DNA of 64,000 nt, taken from assembly GCF_022836495.1 (NCBI RefSeq), contig NZ_BQXM01000005.1:1-64000 (forward strand), read 5' to 3'. Below the pieces are notes generated by a model. That model did not search any database, was not told where the DNA came from, and saw only the letters and a program-made list of their open reading frames with translations. Made by a program: the position numbers and the translations under genes. Positions within the stretch are counted from its first letter, which is position 1, and the number at the start of each line of letters is the position of its first letter. Source of the stretch: Desulforhabdus sp. TSK. GTDB taxonomy: Bacteria > Desulfobacterota > Syntrophobacteria > Syntrophobacterales > Syntrophobacteraceae. Below, piece after piece: positions 7,942-17,408 of the stretch.

Positions 7942-9488
7942 GACATTCGTTCCCCCTTTGAAACGACGCCCCCCACCGGAACAAAGAGTCCAAGTCCATA
8001 ATGAGAGCCGAATCCCAGAGCCAGAGGGCCCTGGATCGTTTCAGGAAAAACGAGCTCGGGCAGGCAGCCGTGGGTATCCGGCTGGAGCAGGCCACGCTTG
8101 CTCCGAAAACGATGAAAGTGAACAGAGCGCCGAATACGAGAGCCCACCTTTATCTCTGAAAGAAAATGGATGGCCTCGGGTGCCGGCAAAGCACGCAATA
8201 AGCATTCTTTGCTTATTTGTTCGAAAGTGTCGAAGTTCTTTTTCACATGCCATGGGCGAAGGTAGGGTGTCACGGGGCGCCATCTCTTGCCCGATGCCAT
8301 GAACGGCGACGTATCGGAGAAGTCCTCTATCATGCCGGCACCCTCGAACCAAACCTCCCATTCGGGGCCGTTGCGCATGTAGAGTTTTTTCAATCCCTGC
8401 ATGGCTCGCAACGTCTCCTCATCGAGACCTCCAGAGACGTGCACCAAAAGATGGCCGATATGACCGTCTTGATCCGGTTCAGGGAGAAAGAAAGCATGTT
8501 CGTGTCGGTTGTCACGAGGAAGACCGTGCCCGGAAAGCAGTGGGGGAACCTTACCCTGCTTGTTCTCCACCACGCGCATCAGGGCCATACGCGCTAACTC
8601 GCCGATCCTCACAGCGTTTTCGAGTAAAGGCAGAGGACGGCCATAGAAGGCAAAGCGGAGGGTGGTCACTTTGGATGCTCTGCGGTGGCGAGGGGGAGTG
8701 AGACTCCTTGCGGCGGGTGCCAAGGAACTCGCTGGTCTCCGGTACCAGATCCGTTGGGATGCAGGGGGGTGACTCCAGCCCGCAGCCTGCAAAACACTTG
8801 TTTCCAGGCTAACGGCTTCAAGCCATGATCCGGGGAGGGATGCCTTATGCTTGCCCCCCTTTTTCTTTGTGGCGATTTTGGAGCCAACGCCATGATCGAC
8901 CCCTTGAGCGTAAAGCTTGTTATAGACGGAAGGCGCCAAGGGGCAGAGCAAAGGGATCACTTCCTCCGGCTCGCCTTTCTTGGGTGCCGGCTTGAAGTCG
9001 GCAGGGAAGCAGTTCGGATGCCCTTGCCATTGGGATAAACGGCGTCCTTCCACCCAGCTTTCAGCACGACCCAGGTAAGCGAGACCCGCCAGCAGCTGAT
9101 CCAAAAGCCGTTCCTCTTCCTCCTTCAGCTCAAGATACGGCCAGGCCACAATGAGCTCGTCTTCAGGGGAGATTCGTGCGAAGGCGTCGAAAATGAGGGA
9201 GTTCTTGTCTTTATAGCTTTCACGGACGGGCATGTAGTGACGCACATGGGAGTGCATGACCGAGGGGAGCCGATAGACGGGCAGGCACTCGGAGAGCTTC
9301 CCAAGCAAGTTTTCAAACAGCCCGACAGGATATTGGCTCGGATCGATCTTGCAGTGCCAGTTGGCAACGAGTGCCCGCACAATCCGCCACGGAGATGGCG
9401 GCCATTCCACGTCGGCCTCGTTCACGTGTCTCCCCCAGGGTGTCGCATGATACCTTCCCGCAAGAAAACGGAAAGCCACGGCCAGCAT
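7938..9488 (-). CDS. csb2: Csb2 (GSU0054 family), Cas5-Cas6-like subunit of the type I-G complex
   Basis: A 516-residue protein of the Csb2/GSU0054 family. The N-terminus AFRFLAGRYHATPWGRHVNE and the following EWPPSPWRIVRALVANW are family hallmarks. The C-terminal glycine-rich loop LALGFGSHYGLGLF near residues 490-505 matches the RNA-binding loop of Cas6-type RAMPs. In type I-G it is thought to combine Cas5 and Cas6 roles: processing pre-crRNA at the repeat hairpin and holding the crRNA 5' end. I placed the start at the ATG at 9488, seven bases after a GGAGGA ribosome site. In-frame ATGs at 9494 and 9503 are badly spaced and overlap csb1. Its stop overlaps cas4-cas1. Confidence 0.92.
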   Translation of the reverse strand: MLAVAFRFLAGRYHATPWGRHVNEADVEWPPSPWRIVRALVANWHCKIDPSQYPVGLFENLLGKLSECLPVYRLPSVMHSHVRHYMPVRESYKDKNSLIFDAFARISPEDELIVAWPYLELKEEEERLLDQLLAGLAYLGRAESWVEGRRLSQWQGHPNCFPADFKPAPKKGEPEEVIPLLCPLAPSVYNKLYAQGVDHGVGSKIATKKKGGKHKASLPGSWLEAVSLETSVLQAAGWSHPPASQRIWYRRPASSLAPAARSLTPPRHRRASKVTTLRFAFYGRPLPLLENAVRIGELARMALMRVVENKQGKVPPLLSGHGLPRDNRHEHAFFLPEPDQDGHIGHLLVHVSGGLDEETLRAMQGLKKLYMRNGPEWEVWFEGAGMIEDFSDTSPFMASGKRWRPVTPYLRPWHVKKNFDTFEQISKECLLRALPAPEAIHFLSEIKVGSRIRRSVHFHRFRSKRGLLQPDTHGCLPELVFPETIQGPLALGFGSHYGLGLFVPVGGVVSKGERMS

Positions 9489-9490
9489 GA

Positions 9491-10456
<966 letters not shown>

Positions 10457-12664
10457 TTATTCTTGTGATGTAGCTGCGGTTTCAGCCAATGGTCGATAAT
10501 GGACAAGCATGCGCTGAGCTTCTCTCCCGGCTATGGGAATCATGAGAGCTGCGGCAAGCCGTGGGCCATCAAAATTGATAGCGGATGGGGGGCGTCCGGG
10601 ATGGCTTGGAAGGCGAATCCCCGAAGCTCGTAACCGGCGCCAGGCTATGGCTACGGCGCGCTCCAGTTGAAAAGTGTTACCGGACTCCAATAATGAGATC
10701 ACTTCCCCAGGCAATGAAATGCCGACCCCTGGCGACAATACTGCCAAATCATGCAAGAGGCGTTCAGGCATGAAAAGGGGTTTTAAGACGTGATAGGCAC
10801 TGGGCGGCAAAGTGGAGAGCGCATGGCGTTTCTGGAGGGAATCAGGTAAACGGACGTTGACCAGCCCGTTAAGCAGCAGTGCAATGCGCGTGTCATCGGT
10901 TTCAGCCCTCAAAAAAGCCATGACGGCCGGCAGGTCCGTTTGACTGAAACCCGAAAAGGGTGTTGCTATCGCACCAGGATCCCGGCTGCCGCGCCGAGCT
11001 TCGATCAGGCGGTGATTCAACACGCGCAAGAGGCTGTGAATAAGGTTACTGCCCATCCATAGGTTATGCTGATTCCCAGGATCCCATTGGTATTTTCCAT
11101 TGTCGTATTTGATCGGTAAGAGGAAACGACGCATGTCATCTAAACCCGCCAAAGCACATGCAATGCGAAACTCATGGGTCTGGTCGTCGGCCTTCAGTGC
11201 CCAGTCTGAACCGAGAAGTGGTACTGGAGGCACCGCTTCACGCCCCTTTGCACTGAGTGCGCAAGCCTGCTGTACCTGGCCCAGCAAAACGAGAATGCTT
11301 TGTAGCTCCTGCTTGCCGCCCAACTGGGTGAGGGCAAAAATTGCATTCTCCAGCCTTCTCACCAGTTGACGAAGCCGTCCTGGCGCCTGTTCGCTCCGCG
11401 CAAAGGATCGAAGCCGATTGAGCCAGTCGAAACGGTCGAGATGAGTCAGAAGGTCTGCTTCAGGAACTCGACGTACGGGGATTTTCCCGAGAGAGGTTGC
11501 GAGATAGGCTTTTCCCGAGCGCATCAGAAAACCGTAGCGCTGGAAAGCGGCAATGCCACGATCCACTCCGTAACTGCTCAGCGCTCGGGCGAAATCAAGT
11601 CCGTCCCTCACCGAATGGCGGCCAACAGTCGCACGCCCTTCGCAAAAGAGAGCCTGCAGCTCTGCATAATTGGCCGGAAGGCGCCACAGGGGCAGCCATA
11701 TTTCATCCCTTGCCTTCTGTTCGGCCCCGAGGCATCCGCTCCCTCCTTCAGCCATTCGAACAGTGAAAGGACAGCTCAATGCCGAATGGCCCGGGTTTTC
11801 CATTCTTCTGGTTGCAGATCCTGCGAAGAATAAAGCGCCTTCAAGCATCAGGACATAATCCCAGGGATTGACGAGGGGATTGGATACAAATCCGTTGGTA
11901 CCATTGGGGCCACCCGCATTGCCGGGAAAAAACTGTCCAATTGCCCTGGAAACCAACCCCTGGGTCGGTTGTCCGCTCAACGCGCCTTTTAGCCAATTCG
12001 CGGATGCCGGCCGGGGCATGCCGCTATCGGGATCGATGAGCTCGACGAGCCGTTGCATGAAGTTATTTGTAAAATCCAAATTACCATCGTTTCCACCCGT
12101 ACCGAGCAAGGGTGGGAAATCAGCCTTTTGGGATCCCAACAAAATTGCCGCATCGCACCAATACAGCGAGGCATCTGGTAGTTGTCCTCGAAGCATCGTA
12201 ACAAGTCTTATCTTTTCTTCCTTTTTTGGTGCTTCGAGGTATCCCCCCTCTTGAACGGCCTTTTTCGAGGTCGCCAAAACCTCTCGATAGAATGCCAGCC
12301 TGACTGCTTTACTCACCAAAAAAAGATCTACGGTCCTGGTAGCTTCCGTTGCCTGGTTCCGAACGCCGGTTTTTGTCCGCTTACCCGTATCGGCTTCTAC
12401 GGCTTTGAGCTTTTCTTCCTGGAAATAAAACCCGCTCCCCCCATTCCAGGGAGCGACGATGGGGGATGGGCGATACTCCTCCAGGAAAAAAAACTCCAGT
12501 TCCTCCCAAGCTAGGACGGTCTTTAAAACAAACTGTTCCGCTGTCCAATAACCGGCAACTTCGGGATCTTTTTGCTCCGCCACCAGTCGCAGGATCCCGA
12601 GGGCTTTGAGATAATGGGCCAAGGGGGTCGGGGTGCACCCTCCCAAAATGTGTTCATGCCTCAT
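10457..12664 (-). CDS. csx17: Csx17, Cas8g-like large subunit of the type I-G complex
   Basis: A 735-residue protein with the family N-terminus GGCTPTPLAHYLKALGILRL, which marks Csx17. This is the signature large subunit of type I-G, in the place of Cas8 and probably recognising the PAM. No nuclease motif is visible. Internal features include a conserved-looking NPWDYVLMLEGALFFAG block near residues 265-282. The ATG overlaps the cas3 stop (ATGA), so translation is coupled to the helicase gene. The assignment is by family resemblance and operon position; the PAM role is known from other type I large subunits and inferred here. Confidence 0.93.
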   Translation of the reverse strand: MRHEHILGGCTPTPLAHYLKALGILRLVAEQKDPEVAGYWTAEQFVLKTVLAWEELEFFFLEEYRPSPIVAPWNGGSGFYFQEEKLKAVEADTGKRTKTGVRNQATEATRTVDLFLVSKAVRLAFYREVLATSKKAVQEGGYLEAPKKEEKIRLVTMLRGQLPDASLYWCDAAILLGSQKADFPPLLGTGGNDGNLDFTNNFMQRLVELIDPDSGMPRPASANWLKGALSGQPTQGLVSRAIGQFFPGNAGGPNGTNGFVSNPLVNPWDYVLMLEGALFFAGSATRRMENPGHSALSCPFTVRMAEGGSGCLGAEQKARDEIWLPLWRLPANYAELQALFCEGRATVGRHSVRDGLDFARALSSYGVDRGIAAFQRYGFLMRSGKAYLATSLGKIPVRRVPEADLLTHLDRFDWLNRLRSFARSEQAPGRLRQLVRRLENAIFALTQLGGKQELQSILVLLGQVQQACALSAKGREAVPPVPLLGSDWALKADDQTHEFRIACALAGLDDMRRFLLPIKYDNGKYQWDPGNQHNLWMGSNLIHSLLRVLNHRLIEARRGSRDPGAIATPFSGFSQTDLPAVMAFLRAETDDTRIALLLNGLVNVRLPDSLQKRHALSTLPPSAYHVLKPLFMPERLLHDLAVLSPGVGISLPGEVISLLESGNTFQLERAVAIAWRRLRASGIRLPSHPGRPPSAINFDGPRLAAALMIPIAGREAQRMLVHYRPLAETAATSQE

Positions 12665-15060
12665 GCGTGCTCCTCCGTCTCAGATGCTGAAGCCCTCCAG
12701 TCGGCGATGCGTACCATGGCCTCCAACCAGGCGAGTTGAAAAGGACCGTAGCGCTCGAGAAGACGCTGCGTTCGCGTCGTCCACGAGGGACCCATGGGGC
12801 CTTCGCCCAGTTCCATCAGGTCCAGGCGCAACAGAGTGGTCGGAATAACTTCTCCCTTGGCCCCGTCCACTGGAGGCAAGGTCTCATTTTCCCATACTCC
12901 ACGGGCAAAGCGTGGGCCGAAAGGCGGGGTCGGCTCGTTCTCTTCGGGCAGAGACCTCAGGGAGAGCCGTACCTTCCCATGATGGGCGGCGATGAGATAC
13001 GCGATGAGGTCACTCTCTTCTTCCTGGCTCCGGTGCGCGACCCAAGCCAGCATGGAGGCCAATTCATGGCGGAAGTGCCTGCGTTTGTGCCGGCCGGCCA
13101 GCGTGGACTTGGCGAGGAGCGGGCCTTTGCTTAACGCTTCGTCAAGGGTGCATCCGTGCATGGTCGCTTGAAAAATCCGATGGGATTTCCCCACATCGTG
13201 CCAGGAGGCAGCCATTCTCACGGCGTTGCACTCCCGGGCGCCGGCCTTGACCGCTATAAGAAGGTGCTCGGCGGCCGCGCCTGCGTCCGACAGGTGGTGA
13301 GTCAATGTTACATCGCCCGCCATATGGCTTCGTATGTCACCCTCATAGATTTCCGTCTCCCCGCTTGCGTACCCGTCATCTACCGGCACTACCGGATCCT
13401 TGCTTGGTGGATGAAAACCGAGTTGTCCGCTGTACCCCCCGGCTTTCATGTCCAACATCAGCACAAGCCCTGGGAACAGTTCCGTCTGAAACATGCGCCA
13501 TTTTCCGTCGAGGCTGTCCCAGCGATAAGCCCACAACTCTTGCTTGCGGATCCTATCGAATAAAACCTTCGCCTGGGAAAGCGAGGCACGGCACAATTCT
13601 GTCCTTTGGGGAAGAGGCTGGTCCTCTGTGCCTTGCGAGAGATCCCGCCAGGATACCTGTACATCGAGGTCATCGGCATCCCGGATATAAGGTGAGATAT
13701 CCACATCGAAGCCGGTCAGATCCGGGTCAGTGTTGAAGAGATCGCGAAAATCCTTGTAACGAATCACTGGATGAAGGGGGGCCTCTTCATCGATGCCGGG
13801 CAGGTCCGCAGGACTTGCGCCGGGCAGGTCCGCAAGCTTGCTCCTGGCGAGATCGAGAGAGGCAACTTCATAAGGTGCGTCGAGTTTCCCTCCCTGTTCG
13901 ATGTCGATCCAGAAAATATCGGCTCCAATCTCTCCCAGCTCACCATAGCGATTGCAGCGACCGAAGCGCTGCACCAGAGACGCCCAGGGCGCAAGCTCCG
14001 TAAAGAGCACGCGAGAGGTTATGTCCACCCCTGCTTCCACCGCCTGAGTGGCGATGATGATGCGGCCCGGGCCGTCAGAAGCCGGGGACTCAGTCAGCTT
14101 TCGATTGACGGTGAGACGCTCGGCAGGGCGATACCTGGAATGAACGAGAAAGGTTTCAGCAGAGATCTTGCGCCTGTTCAGAGCTTCCAAAATTGCCTGG
14201 CATCGCTCGACGGTATTGACAATGACAAGCGTTGTACTTCCATCCACGTGTTTTTCAGCGACTTCCGATGCCAGGGCTTCAGCATAATTCTTGGCAGATT
14301 GCTTCTGATTTTCCGTTGTGACCTTCGTTGAGGCTTGGTGCAGTCGCTTGACCGCCTCGCGCCGTCTCTTGACAGTGGGGCCGGCTGTTTCCTCTTGCTC
14401 GAGACCGAGATGCTGCAGTGTTGCCAGGTGGGGTTGCAGATCTACAGTGCCGAGCCACTCGGAATTGAGGGTAGCCGACATCCAGATACTCCGGCTTGGT
14501 CTAGCAAGGGGGAGACGCCGACGGAATGCTTCGAGTTGCGCCGTGGTGGGCAGTCCCGCACCCATGAGTTGAATTTCGTCAAAAACCCACAAAGCATCAT
14601 TGTGCAACAGAGCAAAATGAATGGACCACTGGTAGCGGCTCATGCCATATCCTCGCATGAGCGCACGGGAAAGGAGCATATCTTGTGTTCCTACAATGAG
14701 GGATGGCTCTTCCGGTCTTTCGACCCATTTTGCTTCTGTTTCACCCCCCATGAGGAGATAAACTCCGGGCAAAACCCGACCTCGCCGATGGAACTCAGGA
14801 GCAGCATTTTCGACCCATTTGGCACCGCAATCCATGGTTTGTTCCACCAAGACTCGCATGGGGAGACAGTACGCCATCCGCAGGGGTGTTTGCTTATCCT
14901 CGTTCAGGACCTTCCACATCCACGCCACCACGACGGCTGCTGTTTTCCCCAGTCCCGTCGGGACCTCTAAAAGATTCGGCCAGAGCCCCTCCCCCAGCTG
15001 AAGCTGGTATGGAAATGGGTCGCAGCCTGTGACTGAATGAAAAAACCGTGCATAGTCCAT
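12661..15060 (-). CDS. cas3: Cas3 helicase-nuclease, helicase-first arrangement
   Basis: A 799-residue protein. The SF2 helicase is at the N-terminus: Walker A PTGLGKT (about residues 34-40), DEIQ box (about 161-164) and SAT motif in WMSATL (about 195-197). The second RecA lobe carries IIATQAVEAGVDI and LVQRFGRCNR. The HD nuclease is C-terminal, with ASWHDVGKSHR (His-Asp near 621-622) and later His pairs (RHFRHE, AAHHGK). This helicase-then-HD order, the reverse of classic Cas3, is typical of type I-G. It degrades target DNA after R-loop formation. The start is taken as the ATG at 15060 (a GTG precedes it at 15063), with GGAGAAG upstream. It is the first interference gene, 145 bases downstream of the WYL regulator. 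Confidence 0.95.
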   Translation of the reverse strand: MDYARFFHSVTGCDPFPYQLQLGEGLWPNLLEVPTGLGKTAAVVVAWMWKVLNEDKQTPLRMAYCLPMRVLVEQTMDCGAKWVENAAPEFHRRGRVLPGVYLLMGGETEAKWVERPEEPSLIVGTQDMLLSRALMRGYGMSRYQWSIHFALLHNDALWVFDEIQLMGAGLPTTAQLEAFRRRLPLARPSRSIWMSATLNSEWLGTVDLQPHLATLQHLGLEQEETAGPTVKRRREAVKRLHQASTKVTTENQKQSAKNYAEALASEVAEKHVDGSTTLVIVNTVERCQAILEALNRRKISAETFLVHSRYRPAERLTVNRKLTESPASDGPGRIIIATQAVEAGVDITSRVLFTELAPWASLVQRFGRCNRYGELGEIGADIFWIDIEQGGKLDAPYEVASLDLARSKLADLPGASPADLPGIDEEAPLHPVIRYKDFRDLFNTDPDLTGFDVDISPYIRDADDLDVQVSWRDLSQGTEDQPLPQRTELCRASLSQAKVLFDRIRKQELWAYRWDSLDGKWRMFQTELFPGLVLMLDMKAGGYSGQLGFHPPSKDPVVPVDDGYASGETEIYEGDIRSHMAGDVTLTHHLSDAGAAAEHLLIAVKAGARECNAVRMAASWHDVGKSHRIFQATMHGCTLDEALSKGPLLAKSTLAGRHKRRHFRHELASMLAWVAHRSQEEESDLIAYLIAAHHGKVRLSLRSLPEENEPTPPFGPRFARGVWENETLPPVDGAKGEVIPTTLLRLDLMELGEGPMGPSWTTRTQRLLERYGPFQLAWLEAMVRIADWRASASETEEHA

Positions 15061-15208
15061 CACATCTTCTCCATTTCATTTCATATTTTCTGCCCGGCCT
15101 TAGTGTTGGGCTTCCTCCGGGCTGAAGGCCGGCAGTCGATCTCGGTCATGCGTGTGTCGGCATGGATAATCGTATACCACCCGACCTCCCCCATTTCGTG
15201 TCCCAGGT

Positions 15209-16171
15209 TCAATATTTTTTCATCATGGCTTCAATTTCGTCCCGGACCCTTTGGCGAAGCCGTTCAGGGGCCAAGACCTCCACCTGGGAACCGTACTTGA
15301 GGATCTCCATGAGGATTTCGGTTTCGTGAGAAACGGGGAGTGTGATGTCTAATTCTCCACTTGCGTGTTCGTGGAAACGCTGGCGAGAGTGCCAGATCTG
15401 GCCTCGAGCCCATCTGGCCAAGGCATTGGAAAAACGCAGGGTTACCTCGAAGCTCTCCTGTCCTTGGAAAATTCCGAAGGTCGCATCCAAAAAAGAGCGC
15501 CATTGGGACACATCGCGGGGCGAGAAGGGAGCAAGCCCGACCTGGCATTCGCTCATGCGGGCCAGGACGAAGTCCCTCCAGTCTTCGCGGAGCCGGCACC
15601 AGGCGATGAGATGCCATGTTCCCTGGTAGTTTACCATATGGTGAGGCTCCACAGTGCGGGTGGTGCATTGGTTCTTATGAGGGGAGTAATAACGGAAGGA
15701 GAGGGGGCAATGTGTCGTGAGGGCGGTCAGCACTTGCCTGAAAATGTCGGTATTACTGGGGGTGAAAGCTTTCCATCGAAAGGAAAACGCTGTTTCGGGA
15801 TCGACAGCCCCCGAAATGTTTTCGGCAAGAAGCCTGTTGAGGCGTGAGGCCACTTTGTTCAGCTCCTCACCCAAACCTCCCGCCGCGGCATCGGTGAGGA
15901 GCTTTCGAGATACCAGCAGGGCCAGGAGCTCGTTTTCATTGAGTTGAGTTACAGGGAGTTGGTAGCTCGGGTCCTCGTATTGATACCCCCGGCGCGAGGC
16001 ATCGTATTCCAGGGGAGCCCCGAAACGGTCTCGAAAGGTCTCAATGGTTCTTTGGGCTGTTTTTACATTACATTCAAAGTGCTCGGCTAATGCGGTGGCG
16101 TTGGGATACCGCCCTGTACGGATCTGATGGTCGAACCAGATAAAACGTTCCAAGTACAGACGATCACCCAT
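15209..16171 (-). CDS. WYL-domain transcriptional regulator, probable cas operon regulator
   Basis: A 320-residue protein. An N-terminal winged helix-turn-helix of the HTH_11/DeoR type covers about residues 1-65 (NATALAEHFECNVKTAQRTIE is the recognition region). A WYL domain from about 130 to 235 has FRYYSPHK, then VEPHHMVNYQGTWHLIAWC and RDFVLARM, followed by the C-terminal WCX-like extension. WYL proteins bind ligands, often nucleic acids or nucleotides, and many sit in CRISPR-Cas loci as repressors or activators. The start has a GGAGGAG ribosome site. It is co-directional with and just upstream of cas3, so it is likely either the first gene of the operon or the gene whose product acts on the 145-base gap between them. 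Confidence 0.9.
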   Translation of the reverse strand: MGDRLYLERFIWFDHQIRTGRYPNATALAEHFECNVKTAQRTIETFRDRFGAPLEYDASRRGYQYEDPSYQLPVTQLNENELLALLVSRKLLTDAAAGGLGEELNKVASRLNRLLAENISGAVDPETAFSFRWKAFTPSNTDIFRQVLTALTTHCPLSFRYYSPHKNQCTTRTVEPHHMVNYQGTWHLIAWCRLREDWRDFVLARMSECQVGLAPFSPRDVSQWRSFLDATFGIFQGQESFEVTLRFSNALARWARGQIWHSRQRFHEHASGELDITLPVSHETEILMEILKYGSQVEVLAPERLRQRVRDEIEAMMKKY

Positions 16172-16494
16172 GACTCCTCCGGCCTGAGGGGTGAAAGACG
16201 AGAGAATGAGGACGTGCTCCTCAGATGAGACAACAACCGTATCGGCAGGAAAGCGCGAGGAGTTGAAGATGTAAAGTCTTTTCGAACGCTCCCGGGGACA
16301 ACTCCAGGGCGGATAGTATCCATTTCCATATCGTCATAACAGGGATAGCCCTCATCGGCTAATCTGTCTCCATTTCAGGCAGGGTGGAATAGCAGATGAA
16401 CAATGAGACCTTTTTTCGTGGAGTCGAGCTCCTTATCCCGGAGAGGGAAGTCGATTTTCTGCAAAATTTTGGCCTAAGATTTGCTAATAAAAAT

Positions 16495-16793
16495 AACATC
16501 CTGACCGATGCTACGGGGAAAGCAGGAAGACTTTTTGTCGGTGTGGCGGTCGGTGGACCTCACTGGAATGCTCGCCGGTCAGGATGTTTCAACATTGGGG
16601 GGGCGGACCCCGCCTTTGTGGGATCCGCCAAGGGAATTGATTGCCGCGCTTCGGGGAGATCCTCCCGGGAGCGTATCGGGGCTGCCACCGGGAAGAAGGG
16701 GGTGGACTCGAACCCGTGTCCTCCGGAGATTTGGCTCCATGGTTCTTTGGCGGGAGGGGCCGGAGGAGGGAAACCGTTTCTCCGGGAGGACAC
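16495..16793. other. Cluster of inverted repeats, possible structured RNA
   Basis: Four potential stems lie within 300 bases. AACATCCTGACCG at 16495-16507 pairs perfectly with 16576-16588 across a 68-base loop. GGCGGA-CCC near 16601 pairs with GGGATCCGCC ending near 16629. GGGGAG pairs with CTCCC near 16653-16667. GTGTCCTCCGGAGA at 16716-16729 pairs with 16779-16793 with one bulge. The strand and the boundaries are unknown. It could equally be a decayed repeat element. Confidence 0.3.
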
Positions 16794-17095
16794 AGGGGGC
16801 AATCTTTTTCAGTTGCCCTTCCGACCCATTTCCAAAAGCCTGCAGAGCTCTCACCCCGTTTACCCCACAAGGGCTTCCGTTTCTGCCCACTGCGCGTGTG
16901 AATTGGCTGTAATGGAGCAGCCGGTTGGCTCATATCAGACAGTGGGGTGTTGTCGACTTCAGTACCTGACCCTGAGCCATTGAACATTTCCGGCCGATAC
17001 CGAACCCACCATTCAGACCCGTGCGGCTCCGCCGCTTTCCAAGAACCACTCCTCCAGGTGGATGATAACAGCCAGCCAGTCCCCGTGGGGTGAAC

Positions 17096-17172
17096 CTTCC
17101 CTCCAGGTAAGACCCGTCCGGTGGAATGACGGCATCCGTTTCTTCCCGGTCCATCTCATCCTGCCTCCCAGA
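17096..17172 (-). repeat. Inverted copy of a repeat shared with the start of the GGDEF/EAL gene
   Basis: Read on the minus strand this stretch shows roughly 75-80 percent identity, judged by eye, to 17467-17546. The perfect core is GGATGCCGTCATTCCACCGG. Both copies can be translated in the same frame into a similar peptide (DAVIPPDGS then EGR), which may be chance or a remnant of a coding repeat. Confidence 0.6.
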
Positions 17173-17408
17173 CAGCAACCTTCCTTCCTGCCATTAAAAT
17201 TCATGATCTTTTCTCATCGTCCGATTAGGGAGAGAAACGCATTCACGGTCATGGCCGGGGCGCTCCTGCCCTGAAATGGCCATGGCAACTAACTGCAGCA
17301 TGTGCCGTTTCACACGGTACGAGGTTTCCGTCCTGCCAGGCACCTGCTCGGGTGGCAGGGTGATCGAGTTGCTGGGGAAGCGTTCTTCCAGTGAAGAGTA
17401 GCCGCAAA

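Larger units (their letters stand above)
16172..17408. other. Gene-poor stretch between the CRISPR locus and the GGDEF/EAL gene
   Basis: More than 1.2 kb without a protein gene that I can support. An open frame at 16396-16983 (195 codons) has an unremarkable ribosome site and a proline- and glycine-rich product that resembles no family I know; it turns unlike a real protein after about 45 residues. A 41-codon frame at 17276-17401 (with CSMC near its start) is equally uncertain. The stretch does hold several inverted repeats (see 16495-16793) and one arm of a repeat shared with the next gene (17096-17172). Confidence 0.5.

Noticed and set aside
16690-16725. tRNA-like GGTTCGAGTCC on the minus strand
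   Set aside because: The bases flanking the T-loop-like motif do not form a T stem (three mismatches), and no acceptor or D arm is present.
16396-16983. 195-codon frame in the gene-free stretch
   Set aside because: After about 45 residues the product becomes Gly/Pro/Ser-rich without family likeness, several frames are open here on both strands, and the ribosome site is weak.
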